Positions 1 to 6,647 of a DNA stretch of 6,647 nucleotides are shown piece after piece (position 1 is the stretch's first letter; the number at the start of each line of letters is the position of its first letter). The position numbers and the translations under genes were made by a program. Source of the DNA: an uncultured Flavobacteriaceae bacterium (GTDB lineage: Bacteria > Bacteroidota > Bacteroidia > Flavobacteriales > Flavobacteriaceae); contig CALZKX010000320.1 of the NCBI GenBank assembly GCA_945788155.1, positions 1-6,647 of the forward strand, in the 5' to 3' direction. The notes below the pieces were generated by a model that worked only from the letters and a program-made list of their open reading frames with translations, was not told the origin of the DNA and made no database searches.

Positions 1-658
1 CTTTAATGAGGTCAATTATATAGTCTGAATCTTTATTAAGGAACATAAACTCTGCAAAAGATGCCAAATAGGCATTAGGGTTTGGTTGTTTATATAGGTT
101 GTACTTTATAACATCGGAATCCATGTTGTACTTTTCGGCTAGCGATACTTTTAAATGCTGTGGCATGTGATTGAAGTAGTAATCCCTAATGAGTTGCTTG
201 CCAAAATAATTGCCTGAGGCATCATCCATTACTGAAAATCCAAGTGATTTTACACGTTGTTCAATATTGATTCCATTAAAATAACTGCAATTTGAGCCAG
301 TTCCCATAATACATACTACAGCTGGCTGCAAACTACTGCCAACAGTAGCATAAACAGCAGCATAGGTGTCTTCCTTTACTTCGGCTTTTGCATTTGGAAA
401 AAAGTCGTGAAGCACGTCTTTTAATAGCTGCCTTGGTTTTTCGGTACCACAGCCAGCACCATAAAAAAAGATATGAGTTACATCGTTTTTAAACTGGTTT
501 AAAACAGTATTTTTCTTTATGGTTTTGTACAGCTTCTTTTTGCTTAATATAGCAGGGTTCATGCCTTTGGTGCGTAGTTTTTCCAATAATTGATTGCCAT
601 TATTATCTATTGCTAACCAATCACATTTTGTAGAACCACTATCAACTATAAAAATCAT
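1..658 (-). CDS. BadF/BadG-type sugar kinase, probable N-acetylglucosamine kinase (C-terminus cut by window edge)
   Basis: An open frame starts at ATG 658-656 and runs without a stop to the left edge, giving 219 complete codons; the C-terminal part is missing. The product belongs to the actin-like (ASKHA) ATPase fold of the BadF/BadG/BcrA/BcrD and N-acetylglucosamine kinase family. Visible motifs are the phosphate-1 loop DSGSTK (residues 6-11), FYGAGC (65-70), an acidic EDTYAAVYA segment (96-104) where the family has its catalytic Asp, the phosphate-2 loop GTGSN (119-123), and a DDASGNYFGK segment (145-154) matching the family's D-x-GSG-x-x-GK region. No signal peptide or membrane segment is seen, so it should be cytosolic. 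Family knowledge suggests ATP-dependent 6-phosphorylation of GlcNAc or a related amino sugar; the exact substrate is inferred. It lies 71 bases downstream of gap, beyond a strong terminator, so it may have its own promoter. The start is supported because DSGSTK follows directly; there is no Shine-Dalgarno, only a U-rich leader. The family assignment is firm, the substrate less so. Confidence 0.85.
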   Translation of the reverse strand, partial: MIFIVDSGSTKCDWLAIDNNGNQLLEKLRTKGMNPAILSKKKLYKTIKKNTVLNQFKNDVTHIFFYGAGCGTEKPRQLLKDVLHDFFPNAKAEVKEDTYAAVYATVGSSLQPAVVCIMGTGSNCSYFNGINIEQRVKSLGFSVMDDASGNYFGKQLIRDYYFNHMPQHLKVSLAEKYNMDSDVIKYNLYKQPNPNAYLASFAEFMFLNKDSDYIIDLIK

Positions 659-677
659 AAAAAAACTGTTAATGCAT

Positions 678-711
678 AAAAAAACTGCCAATCAAAGATA
701 ATGATTAGCAG
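678..711 (-). terminator. Intrinsic terminator after gap
   Basis: Read on the minus strand, CTGCTAATCA (711-702) pairs with TGATTGGCAG (694-685) in a 10-base-pair stem with one U-G wobble. The loop is 7 bases (701-695), and seven U residues follow directly (684-678). The flanking AAG and UUU could extend the stem by about three pairs. It begins 18 bases after the gap stop codon, as expected for a Rho-independent terminator of a pfkA-gap transcript. The plus-strand side lacks a comparable U run, so it looks one-directional. Confidence 0.8.
693..700 (-). promoter_or_regulatory. Candidate Bacteroidota -7 promoter element for the sugar kinase gene
   Basis: The minus strand reads TATCTTTG here, a perfect match to the Bacteroidota primary-sigma -7 consensus TAnnTTTG. 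It ends 34 bases before the kinase start codon, so transcription would begin around 685-689 with a leader of roughly 30 bases. No clear -33 TTG is found at the usual 19-21 base distance, which weakens the call. The element lies inside the loop and 3' stem of the gap terminator. Confidence 0.4.
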
Positions 712-729
712 CTTAAATTTACTATTGAT

Positions 730-1731
730 TTATAGATCGTTAATGTATTGAATTAAATCTATTAATTTTGCTGAATACGAATACTCATTATCATACCATG
801 AGACAACTTTAAAGAATTTTGAATTTAATTCAATTCCTGCATCAGCATCAAAATTACTGGTATGGGTTTCACCAACAAAATCTTGAGAAACAACAGGTTC
901 ATCAACATATTTTAACACACCTTTTAGCTCGCCATTTGCCGCTTTTTTAAAGGCGTCTTTAATAGCTTGGTAACTTGTGTCTTTTTGCAATCTAACAGTT
1001 AAATCGACTACAGAAACGTCCACAGTAGGCACACGAAATGCCATTCCTGTCAGTTTTCCGTTAAGTTCAGGGATTACTTTTCCAACTGCTTTGGCTGCAC
1101 CTGTTGTTGAAGGAATTATATTATTTAAAGCCGAACGACCCAAACGATAGTTCTTTCTCGAAGGCCCATCAACTGTTAATTGTGTTGCTGTTGCAGCGTG
1201 AATGGTTGTCATTAATGCTTCTTCTATGCCAAAATTGTCATGCAATACTTTAGCAACTGGTGCTAAACAATTGGTTGTACACGAGGCATTAGACACAATA
1301 ACATCTGAATCTTTAATGTCTTTATGATTTACGCCCATTACAAACATTGGTGCATCTTTTGAAGGAGCCGAAATAGCAACCTTTTTAGCACCTGCTTCTA
1401 TATGATAGTTTGCTGTTTCTAAAGTTGTAAATATTCCAGTACATTCAGCAACAACATCTACTCCAACTTCATTCCATTTAAGATTTCTAGGGTCTCTCTC
1501 GGCAGTGACCCTAACAGTTTTTCCATTTACTACAAGGTGTCCATTTTTTACTTCGATGCTTCCATCAAAACGACCATGAACAGAATCGTAGTCCAATAAG
1601 TAAGCTAAATGTTCAACATCTAGCAAATCGTTTATTGCTACTATATCAACGTCTGGTCTGTTTACTGTTGCTCTAAAAACAATTCTACCAATTCTACCAA
1701 ATCCGTTAATTCCAATTTTTACTTTTGACAT
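730..1731 (-). CDS. gap: Glyceraldehyde-3-phosphate dehydrogenase, type I, NAD-dependent
   Basis: This complete 333-residue protein has the usual family length. It catalyses oxidative phosphorylation of glyceraldehyde 3-phosphate to 1,3-bisphosphoglycerate with NAD+ in the cytosol, as a homotetramer in known relatives. The Rossmann motif GINGFGRIGR is at residues 7-16, and INDL (33-36) carries Asp35, the usual sign of NAD preference. The active-site block SNASCTTNC (147-155) has the catalytic Cys151, and His178 in TTIHAA is the catalytic base partner. The sequence is close to the E. coli GapA type along its length, including HGRFDG (52-57) and TAERDP (76-81). Two conserved places differ from the E. 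coli and Bacteroides sequences I remember: the S-loop reads NYRLGR (194-199) instead of DWRGGR, and the nicotinamide-side motif reads DNEYSYS (314-320) with Ser318 where Gly is usual. Catalytic residues are intact, so activity is expected. It starts 18 bases after pfkA and ends before a strong terminator, so it is probably cotranscribed with pfkA. Confidence 0.97.
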   Translation of the reverse strand: MSKVKIGINGFGRIGRIVFRATVNRPDVDIVAINDLLDVEHLAYLLDYDSVHGRFDGSIEVKNGHLVVNGKTVRVTAERDPRNLKWNEVGVDVVAECTGIFTTLETANYHIEAGAKKVAISAPSKDAPMFVMGVNHKDIKDSDVIVSNASCTTNCLAPVAKVLHDNFGIEEALMTTIHAATATQLTVDGPSRKNYRLGRSALNNIIPSTTGAAKAVGKVIPELNGKLTGMAFRVPTVDVSVVDLTVRLQKDTSYQAIKDAFKKAANGELKGVLKYVDEPVVSQDFVGETHTSNFDADAGIELNSKFFKVVSWYDNEYSYSAKLIDLIQYINDL

Positions 1732-1749
1732 ATTTTCTTTTCTATTTTT
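1732..1749 (-). promoter_or_regulatory. A-rich translation leader of gap in the pfkA-gap spacer
   Basis: The 18 bases between the pfkA stop and the gap ATG read, on the minus strand, as almost pure purine with A dominating and no Shine-Dalgarno core. The spacer is too short for a promoter and no terminator is present, which supports a pfkA-gap operon. A-rich leaders without Shine-Dalgarno are typical of Bacteroidota genes; the spacer's role in setting gap expression is an inference. Confidence 0.5.
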
Positions 1750-2736
1750 TTATGTTGTCATAATATCTGACACACGTAATAATTCTTTGTTTATTGTTGA
1801 TTTTCCTTTAATGGCTTGTTCCAAAGGTGTTAATTCCATTTTATTGTCTAGTATTCCGACCATATAATTGGTTTTACCTTCAAGCAAACTTTCTACAGCT
1901 TTCACACCCATTCTACTTGCCAAAACGCGATCAAAGCACGAAGGGCTTCCACCTCTTTGCATATGTCCTAAAACAGATACGCGAACATCATAATAAGACA
2001 TGTGTTCATCTACATAATCTTTTAGCTCAAATACATTTTTTCCAATTTTATCACCTTCAGCCACAACAACTATACTCGATGTTTTTCCTGATTGCTTGCT
2101 TCTATTTAAAGATTCTAAAAGTCTATCTAAACCTAAATCTTCTTCTGGAATTAAAATTTCTTCGGCTCCTGCTCCAACTCCAGTATTTAGGGCTATATGG
2201 CCAGCATCTCGTCCCATAACCTCAATAAAAAATAAACGGTTATGAGAACTTGCAGTATCTCTAATTTTATCGATAGCTTCAACTACGGTATTTAAGGCAG
2301 TATCATAGCCAAGGGTGTTTATGGTTCCGAAAATATCATTATCGATGGTTCCAGGGATTCCCATGACTGGGAAATTGTATTCTTGGTTAAAAATAAGTGC
2401 ACCTGTAAAAGTTCCATCACCACCAATGGTTACCAAAGCATCTACTCCAGCTTTTGTTAAGTTATCAAAGGCTTTTTTTCGACCTTCTTTAGTTCTAAAC
2501 TCGTCTGATCGAGCTGATTTTAAAACTGTTCCACCTTTATTGATAATCCCTTTAACACTACGTGCATCCATGGATTTGTAATCCCCTTCTATAACACCAT
2601 CATAACCTCTGTAAATACCAATACATTCTACATTATGGTAAGCACAGGCTCTAACCACAGCTCTAATTGCGGCATTCATTCCAGGTGCATCACCTCCAGA
2701 GGTCATCACGCCTATTTTTTTAATTTCTTTTGCCAT
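1750..2736 (-). CDS. pfkA: ATP-dependent 6-phosphofructokinase
   Basis: This complete 328-residue protein has the length of bacterial group A ATP-PFKs. It phosphorylates fructose 6-phosphate to fructose 1,6-bisphosphate, the committed step of glycolysis, in the cytosol. Visible motifs are SGGDAPGMNAAIR (13-25), the nucleotide site IGGDGT (104-109), PGTIDND (128-134) with catalytic Asp132, MGRDAGH (174-180), AEG (226-228) and HMQRGGSP (258-265) for the sugar phosphate. Gly108 and Gly129 stand where pyrophosphate-dependent enzymes carry Asp and Lys, so ATP is the expected donor. Aligned by eye to E. coli PfkA, most effector-site residues are kept (Arg25, Arg29, Arg159, Glu192, Lys218), but E. 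coli Arg54 corresponds to Ala58 and Lys211 to Ser216, so allosteric control may differ. The ATG is supported by a weak Shine-Dalgarno AAAGG (2749-2745) eight bases upstream and by the correct distance to the first motif. It is followed after 18 bases by gap, its pathway partner. Confidence 0.97.
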   Translation of the reverse strand: MAKEIKKIGVMTSGGDAPGMNAAIRAVVRACAYHNVECIGIYRGYDGVIEGDYKSMDARSVKGIINKGGTVLKSARSDEFRTKEGRKKAFDNLTKAGVDALVTIGGDGTFTGALIFNQEYNFPVMGIPGTIDNDIFGTINTLGYDTALNTVVEAIDKIRDTASSHNRLFFIEVMGRDAGHIALNTGVGAGAEEILIPEEDLGLDRLLESLNRSKQSGKTSSIVVVAEGDKIGKNVFELKDYVDEHMSYYDVRVSVLGHMQRGGSPSCFDRVLASRMGVKAVESLLEGKTNYMVGILDNKMELTPLEQAIKGKSTINKELLRVSDIMTT

Positions 2737-2795
2737 TTTTTTAGCCTTTGAAAGAGTAAAACTAATAAACTTAAACTACAAAAAAGCTAAGTTTC

Positions 2796-2824
2796 ATCAT
2801 ATTTTAACGAAATTTAAAACTCAA
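2796..2824 (-). promoter_or_regulatory. Candidate promoter for pfkA-gap
   Basis: On the minus strand TTGAGT (2824-2819) is followed after exactly 17 bases by TATGAT (2801-2796), matching the E. coli-style sigma-70 consensus at 4 of 6 and 5 of 6 positions. Transcription would start near 2789, about 50 bases before the pfkA ATG. The match to the Bacteroidota form (TTG, then TAnnTTTG) is poorer: the TTG and TA are in place about 20 bases apart, but the TTTG half is not. Another partial -7 match, TAGCTTTT, lies just downstream at about 2788-2781. In such AT-rich DNA chance matches are common, so the exact site is uncertain. Confidence 0.35.
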
Positions 2825-2837
2825 ACGTTTTCGCTTG
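2822..2837 (-). terminator. Possible weak terminator after tamB
   Basis: On the minus strand CAAGCG (2837-2832) can pair with CGTTTG (2827-2822) around an AAAA loop, giving six pairs with one G-U wobble. An imperfect U-rich stretch (AGUUUUAAAUUU) follows. It begins 22 bases after the tamB stop codon. The stem is short and the U run is broken, so termination may be partial and some read-through into pfkA is possible. It overlaps the candidate pfkA -35 box. Confidence 0.35.
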
Positions 2838-2859
2838 TAATCTCTTAAGAGCTTATTGC

Positions 2860-5800
2860 TTAATTGTTGGATTGACGCGAGTTTATAGAATCTTTTTTCT
2901 TGAAGTTAATATAAGATGGAAGCAAATTTTGGCTAGTGGTTTTTTCTTTTTGATTTTCTTCCTTTTTACCACTAAATATTTTTTGAAATAACTCTTTTAG
3001 GTTGTCGAACTCTACATTGTATGAAAGTCCTACGCCTTGAGTGTAACCAATTTGTTCACCAAAATATCTAATGCTGTTTTCCCTGTTAAAGAATTTTAGC
3101 GATAATGTTCTATCTTCATTTATTAACATTTCTACTTCAAAATCTCCTGCAATTACAGTTTCGCTAACGCCACCAATAGGCACACCAACTTTACCATTAA
3201 TAAGTATGTTGTCGCTTAGCTTAGTGGACAATGTAACACCAACACGACTGCTGGTTTCAAAATCGGGTGTGTTTTGACCAATTTGAAAATCTACTCCTAA
3301 GTTTAGTTTGCCATCTTCTGATGATAAAATTTCGTTTATCATGGATTGTACTCTATCAGAAACTAACCCAAAGGCATCTTGCGAGCCAAAATTCAATTCA
3401 TTCCTAAATGCACCTGTAACTAATAAAGAAATTACCTGAAGTTCTTTACTATCTTTGTCGTTTAAACGATATTGCAACTCGGAATCTAATGTAGAGCTTA
3501 CATTTGGAAATGCTAAATCGTAATCAATATTTGGTTGTTCCAACTCTTCGGTTAAATGAATTTTCACCTCAACTGGAATGCTTGTATTAATTGGGTTTTC
3601 GAGCAATATAGATGGATTTGCCTGAATTTTATCGTAAACCGCTTCAATATTTATTTGTGCTTTTAATGGGTCGCCTTCCCATACCAATGTGCCTCCAGGT
3701 AACACTCTAAATTCTTTTTCTATTAGACCTTGGTAGCTAAAATTATAAATACCCTCAGTGATAAAAAAGTCGCCATTCATTTCAAATATACCATTGGTTG
3801 TAATTCGTGTTAATAAATTCCCTATACCTCTACCTTTAATGGAGCTTCCAGTGCTTTTATCCATGATTATTTCGATTTCGGCATTATCGGTTATATTCAA
3901 TTCAAAGTTCATCTCCAACCCTTTAATGACTTCAGCAACTACAACTTCTTCTTTTATTTGTGCTTCTTTTTCTTCTTTGGTTAAGAAATGGATATAAGAG
4001 CTCTCGCCGAAGGACTCTGTGTCGTTTAATGGGATTTTGAAAAATGTCCCCTCTTCGGAAGATACATTGGCATTAATTACCAACTGATCTGTTGGTCCAA
4101 CAACACCAATATTACCATTTACAAAAGCTCTTCCATAATATAAAGCATCTTCTGTATCGTTGGTGTTTAAAACTAGCAACCTGTTGGAATCAATATCTAG
4201 GTTGAGTTGCCAATTGGAGAAATTTACATGGTCTATATTACCACTTAATGTTGCTCTTGAGAAAAATTCTGAATCTGTTAATCGAGCGTTATTGAAAATA
4301 AAACTTTGTTGTTGTAAAACAATTTTTGTTTCATCTTGGAAGGCATAATCCACATTTAAATAGGGTATGCGAAGTCCACCACTATCTAGGTTCAACTCAC
4401 CATTTATTTGTGGTCTTTCAAGAAATCCCGAGACTCTAGCTTTTCCTGATACTTCACCACGAATATTGGTAATAACGCCTTCACCAAATGGGTTTAGTGG
4501 GTTTAATACAAACTGGTTAAAATCAACATTTAAGTTTATGGTCGAGTTTGCGCCCGAAAAATCCAAATTTCCTGTTATGGCAAGAGATTCGGTGTCATCG
4601 TCTTTTAAGCTAACATCTACAGTATAATTAGTTAGAGAACTGTTTCCTTTAATATTGGCATTAAATGATCCTAAATTAAAATCGTTTACTTTAAAATTGT
4701 CTATTGTTACATTAGATGCAGGAATATAAACTCCTAGGTTTTGTTGAATATTTAGTTTGCCATTCACATTTCCAGCTAAAGCCAAACTATCTATTCTAGG
4801 TGTAATTTTTGCAAGCTCAACATCTTTAAAATCCAGGTTTATATTTTTATTGGTTGCCCCTTTTATGACGCCATATAGATTAATAACTTCATTTTGATGG
4901 CTCATGCGCAAACTTCTAATATTTATGTTTTTAAACTCTCGGTCGAATTCGATTTTATTGAAACTGTTTCTATCTTCATTTACATACCAATCATTATCCT
5001 TAAAAATAATGGTGGATTTTCTAAAACCAAGTACTGAGTTATTTTCTTCGTTTATGGTATAGAAAAGATTCATGTTAAAATCGTCTGTATTACCTTTTCC
5101 TCCTTTAAATTCTGTTTTTACAAATAAGGTGTCATTTTTGGTTACGTTTATCAAACTAAACTTAGAGACATCGTAAAATTTTGAAGACATGCTATCTATT
5201 TCAACAAATGTATTATATAGTGGATTTTTATTATCGACCTCTAAATGAATATTATTTGCAAAATAATCTTTCAGCTTTATTTGTGGTGAATTAAACTCTA
5301 GTTTGAATTTCTTGGCATCACTTTCAGCACGTCCTTCAAAATAGGTGTTACTTCCTAATTCCAAGTCTGGATAAAACACTTCGGCAATTTTACTATATAT
5401 ATTGAATTTAAAGTTGATAAACTGGTTTGAAGTAATGTGATGGGGTTTAAAATTGGTATAAATGCTTCCTATAGAGTTTTCTAAAAGCTTGTATATGTCT
5501 TTAAATACAAACTTACCGTTGAGGCTTCCTTTAACAATATCGGGTGAGTTGATTTCAATAAACCTAACGTCTTTTTCAAAGCGCGAGGAAACAGCAAAAT
5601 CTTTAAAATAATAGTCGTCATTTTCATTTTTGTAAAGGGTGTTTTCAAATCTTATGCTGCCATAAGCATCATCATAATTGCTTCCATTCATGTTCATGCT
5701 TACATTGCTCTTAAAAATTGAAATACTATCGTTGCTTACAAAATTGAGCTTCCTTAGGTTGGCGTGTCCAACGTTGGCATTAAAATCGTACTTTTTTTCT

Positions 5801-6647
5801 TTTTCAGAGAAATCAACCAGACCATTAAAAGTTAAATCTAAATGTTGGTCATTAATAATTAAATTGCCATCAAATATTTTGTTTTTAATATTCCCAAATA
5901 TTTTTATTTTTTCATATTGATAATTGTTGTAAACAATATTAAATATATCGCCTTTTATATGCGAGTTAACACTTTCTGCAGTAAAACCAGTACCACTAAT
6001 ATCTAAATTTGATGATATGTTTCCAACTTTTGGATCGCCTATCAATGTACCAATATTAAAATTATCCATAACAAGATTACCAATATAAGAGACAGACTCA
6101 TTAGTGCTGATGTTTTTTATTTCTAGGTCTGCATTTAAAGCCCCTAAATTTGATACTAACTCAATATTTGCGTTTAGATTTTTTGCAGTATGAAGTGTTT
6201 TTCCTTTAATAGTAAATACACCTAAACTATCTACAATAGATGGTAAAGAGGTTCCTAAAACGTTAGGTAACATTGCTGAAAGATCGTTATAAGTAGTAGT
6301 GAGCCTATTAAAATTAGCATCCATTAAAAAAGTATTCTCCTTATTATCAAAAGCGTTTTTAAGGGCAATTTTTCCATCTACAATTGTGTTTTTAGAATTG
6401 CGTAATTCTAGGTTACTTGCCGTTAGGTCGTTTAACGTGCCAAACAGGTTTACATTAATGTTTGCTTTTTGATTGTTACCAAATTCATCATAAAAAATAT
6501 TCAAATCGCTTAGTGTAATCTCTGAATCCTCAAAAGTGGCATTTAGTTTTACCTTGTCGACAAAGTATTGCAAATCTTCTCTTTCGTACTCAAATTTTAA
6601 ATTGCCTTTTAGAGTAGAGTTTGGTGTTTTAATTTGAAGAAAATCAA
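2860..6647 (-). CDS. tamB: TamB-family translocation/assembly protein, C-terminal part (start outside window)
   Basis: The frame is open from the right edge (first full codon at 6645) to TAA at 2862-2860, giving 1261 visible residues. The in-frame TTG at 6573 is only an internal Leu codon, because 24 coherent residues precede it; the true start and any N-terminal membrane anchor are not visible. The protein is a long succession of short alternating beta-strand segments (patterns such as NINVNLFGTL, LNLDIDSN), as in the beta-taco of TamB and AsmA-like proteins. The conserved C-terminal TamB domain (formerly DUF490) covers about residues 715-1220. It includes the GTLVWEGDPLKAQINIEAVY region (985-1004) and a beta-rich end with NRENSIRYFGEQIGYTQG (1187-1204), typical of Bacteroidota members. 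A charged, Glu/Lys-rich insertion lies at about 889-906 and a Lys-rich tail at 1225-1261. Family members span the periplasm and work with an outer-membrane BamA-type partner (TamA, or TamL in Bacteroidota) in outer-membrane protein assembly or phospholipid transport. No partner gene is in the window. The family call is firm; the cargo is unknown. Confidence 0.93.
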   Translation of the reverse strand, partial: DFLQIKTPNSTLKGNLKFEYEREDLQYFVDKVKLNATFEDSEITLSDLNIFYDEFGNNQKANINVNLFGTLNDLTASNLELRNSKNTIVDGKIALKNAFDNKENTFLMDANFNRLTTTYNDLSAMLPNVLGTSLPSIVDSLGVFTIKGKTLHTAKNLNANIELVSNLGALNADLEIKNISTNESVSYIGNLVMDNFNIGTLIGDPKVGNISSNLDISGTGFTAESVNSHIKGDIFNIVYNNYQYEKIKIFGNIKNKIFDGNLIINDQHLDLTFNGLVDFSEKEKKYDFNANVGHANLRKLNFVSNDSISIFKSNVSMNMNGSNYDDAYGSIRFENTLYKNENDDYYFKDFAVSSRFEKDVRFIEINSPDIVKGSLNGKFVFKDIYKLLENSIGSIYTNFKPHHITSNQFINFKFNIYSKIAEVFYPDLELGSNTYFEGRAESDAKKFKLEFNSPQIKLKDYFANNIHLEVDNKNPLYNTFVEIDSMSSKFYDVSKFSLINVTKNDTLFVKTEFKGGKGNTDDFNMNLFYTINEENNSVLGFRKSTIIFKDNDWYVNEDRNSFNKIEFDREFKNINIRSLRMSHQNEVINLYGVIKGATNKNINLDFKDVELAKITPRIDSLALAGNVNGKLNIQQNLGVYIPASNVTIDNFKVNDFNLGSFNANIKGNSSLTNYTVDVSLKDDDTESLAITGNLDFSGANSTINLNVDFNQFVLNPLNPFGEGVITNIRGEVSGKARVSGFLERPQINGELNLDSGGLRIPYLNVDYAFQDETKIVLQQQSFIFNNARLTDSEFFSRATLSGNIDHVNFSNWQLNLDIDSNRLLVLNTNDTEDALYYGRAFVNGNIGVVGPTDQLVINANVSSEEGTFFKIPLNDTESFGESSYIHFLTKEEKEAQIKEEVVVAEVIKGLEMNFELNITDNAEIEIIMDKSTGSSIKGRGIGNLLTRITTNGIFEMNGDFFITEGIYNFSYQGLIEKEFRVLPGGTLVWEGDPLKAQINIEAVYDKIQANPSILLENPINTSIPVEVKIHLTEELEQPNIDYDLAFPNVSSTLDSELQYRLNDKDSKELQVISLLVTGAFRNELNFGSQDAFGLVSDRVQSMINEILSSEDGKLNLGVDFQIGQNTPDFETSSRVGVTLSTKLSDNILINGKVGVPIGGVSETVIAGDFEVEMLINEDRTLSLKFFNRENSIRYFGEQIGYTQGVGLSYNVEFDNLKELFQKIFSGKKEENQKEKTTSQNLLPSYINFKKKDSINSRQSNN

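Noticed and set aside
659..677. A minimal upstream frame ATG-CAT-TAA in the leader of the sugar kinase.
   Set aside because: It has only two codons, is out of frame with the kinase and lacks a ribosome-binding signal; chance is the simpler explanation.
1681..1699. A tandem direct repeat (aattctacc twice).
   Set aside because: It encodes the repeated Gly-Arg-Ile of the GAPDH Rossmann motif GRIGRI, so protein conservation explains it.
1827..2219. A 130-codon open frame on the plus strand, antisense to pfkA.
   Set aside because: It is rich in Leu, Phe and Gln as expected from reading AT-rich coding DNA backwards, has no recognisable domain, and lies wholly within a well-supported pfkA.
2315..2581. 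An 88-codon plus-strand frame, antisense to pfkA.
   Set aside because: It is a shadow of the conserved PFK nucleotide-site region, with no leader or homology signal of its own.
2842..2851. A perfect palindrome CTCTTAAGAG just after the tamB stop.
   Set aside because: It has no loop and no U run, so it cannot be a terminator, and a 10-base palindrome is readily expected by chance; an operator role has no other support.
3071..5920. Several plus-strand frames of 62-86 codons within tamB.
   Set aside because: All lie antisense to the continuous TamB frame and have low-complexity Ser/Leu/Ile-rich products; none has a credible start region.

Overview
The window is AT-rich (about one third GC by eye) and carries four genes, all on the minus strand. 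The proteins and signals fit a member of the Bacteroidota, most likely a flavobacterium. The evidence is a long Bacteroidota-style TamB protein, A-rich or U-rich translation leaders with little or no Shine-Dalgarno sequence, and a perfect match to the Bacteroidota -7 promoter element (TAnnTTTG). I cannot name the genus.

Reading in the direction of transcription (right to left): 6647-2860 is the C-terminal part of a large TamB-family envelope protein whose start lies outside the window. A 123-base spacer (2737-2859) follows, with a weak hairpin that may end tamB and a candidate promoter for the next genes. Then come pfkA (2736-1750, ATP-dependent 6-phosphofructokinase) and gap (1731-730, glyceraldehyde-3-phosphate dehydrogenase), 18 bases apart and almost certainly one transcript. 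A 71-base spacer (659-729) holds the clearest non-coding signal in the window, a 10-base-pair hairpin followed by a run of U. The last gene (658 to the left edge) is the first 219 residues of a BadF/BadG-type sugar kinase, probably an N-acetylglucosamine kinase.

pfkA and gap supply the committed step and the first oxidative step of glycolysis. The kinase would feed amino sugars, for example from cell-wall recycling or chitin-type polymers, towards the same pathway after deacetylation and deamination elsewhere. TamB works in outer-membrane biogenesis; its position beside glycolytic genes looks like neighbourhood rather than shared function.

This is mainly conserved core genome. I see no mobile element, CRISPR array, RNA gene, toxin or defence module, and no evidence of a new biological system. 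The points worth a second look are a promoter-like element inside the gap terminator hairpin, lineage-type substitutions in conserved GAPDH and PFK sites, and a basic tail after the TamB domain.
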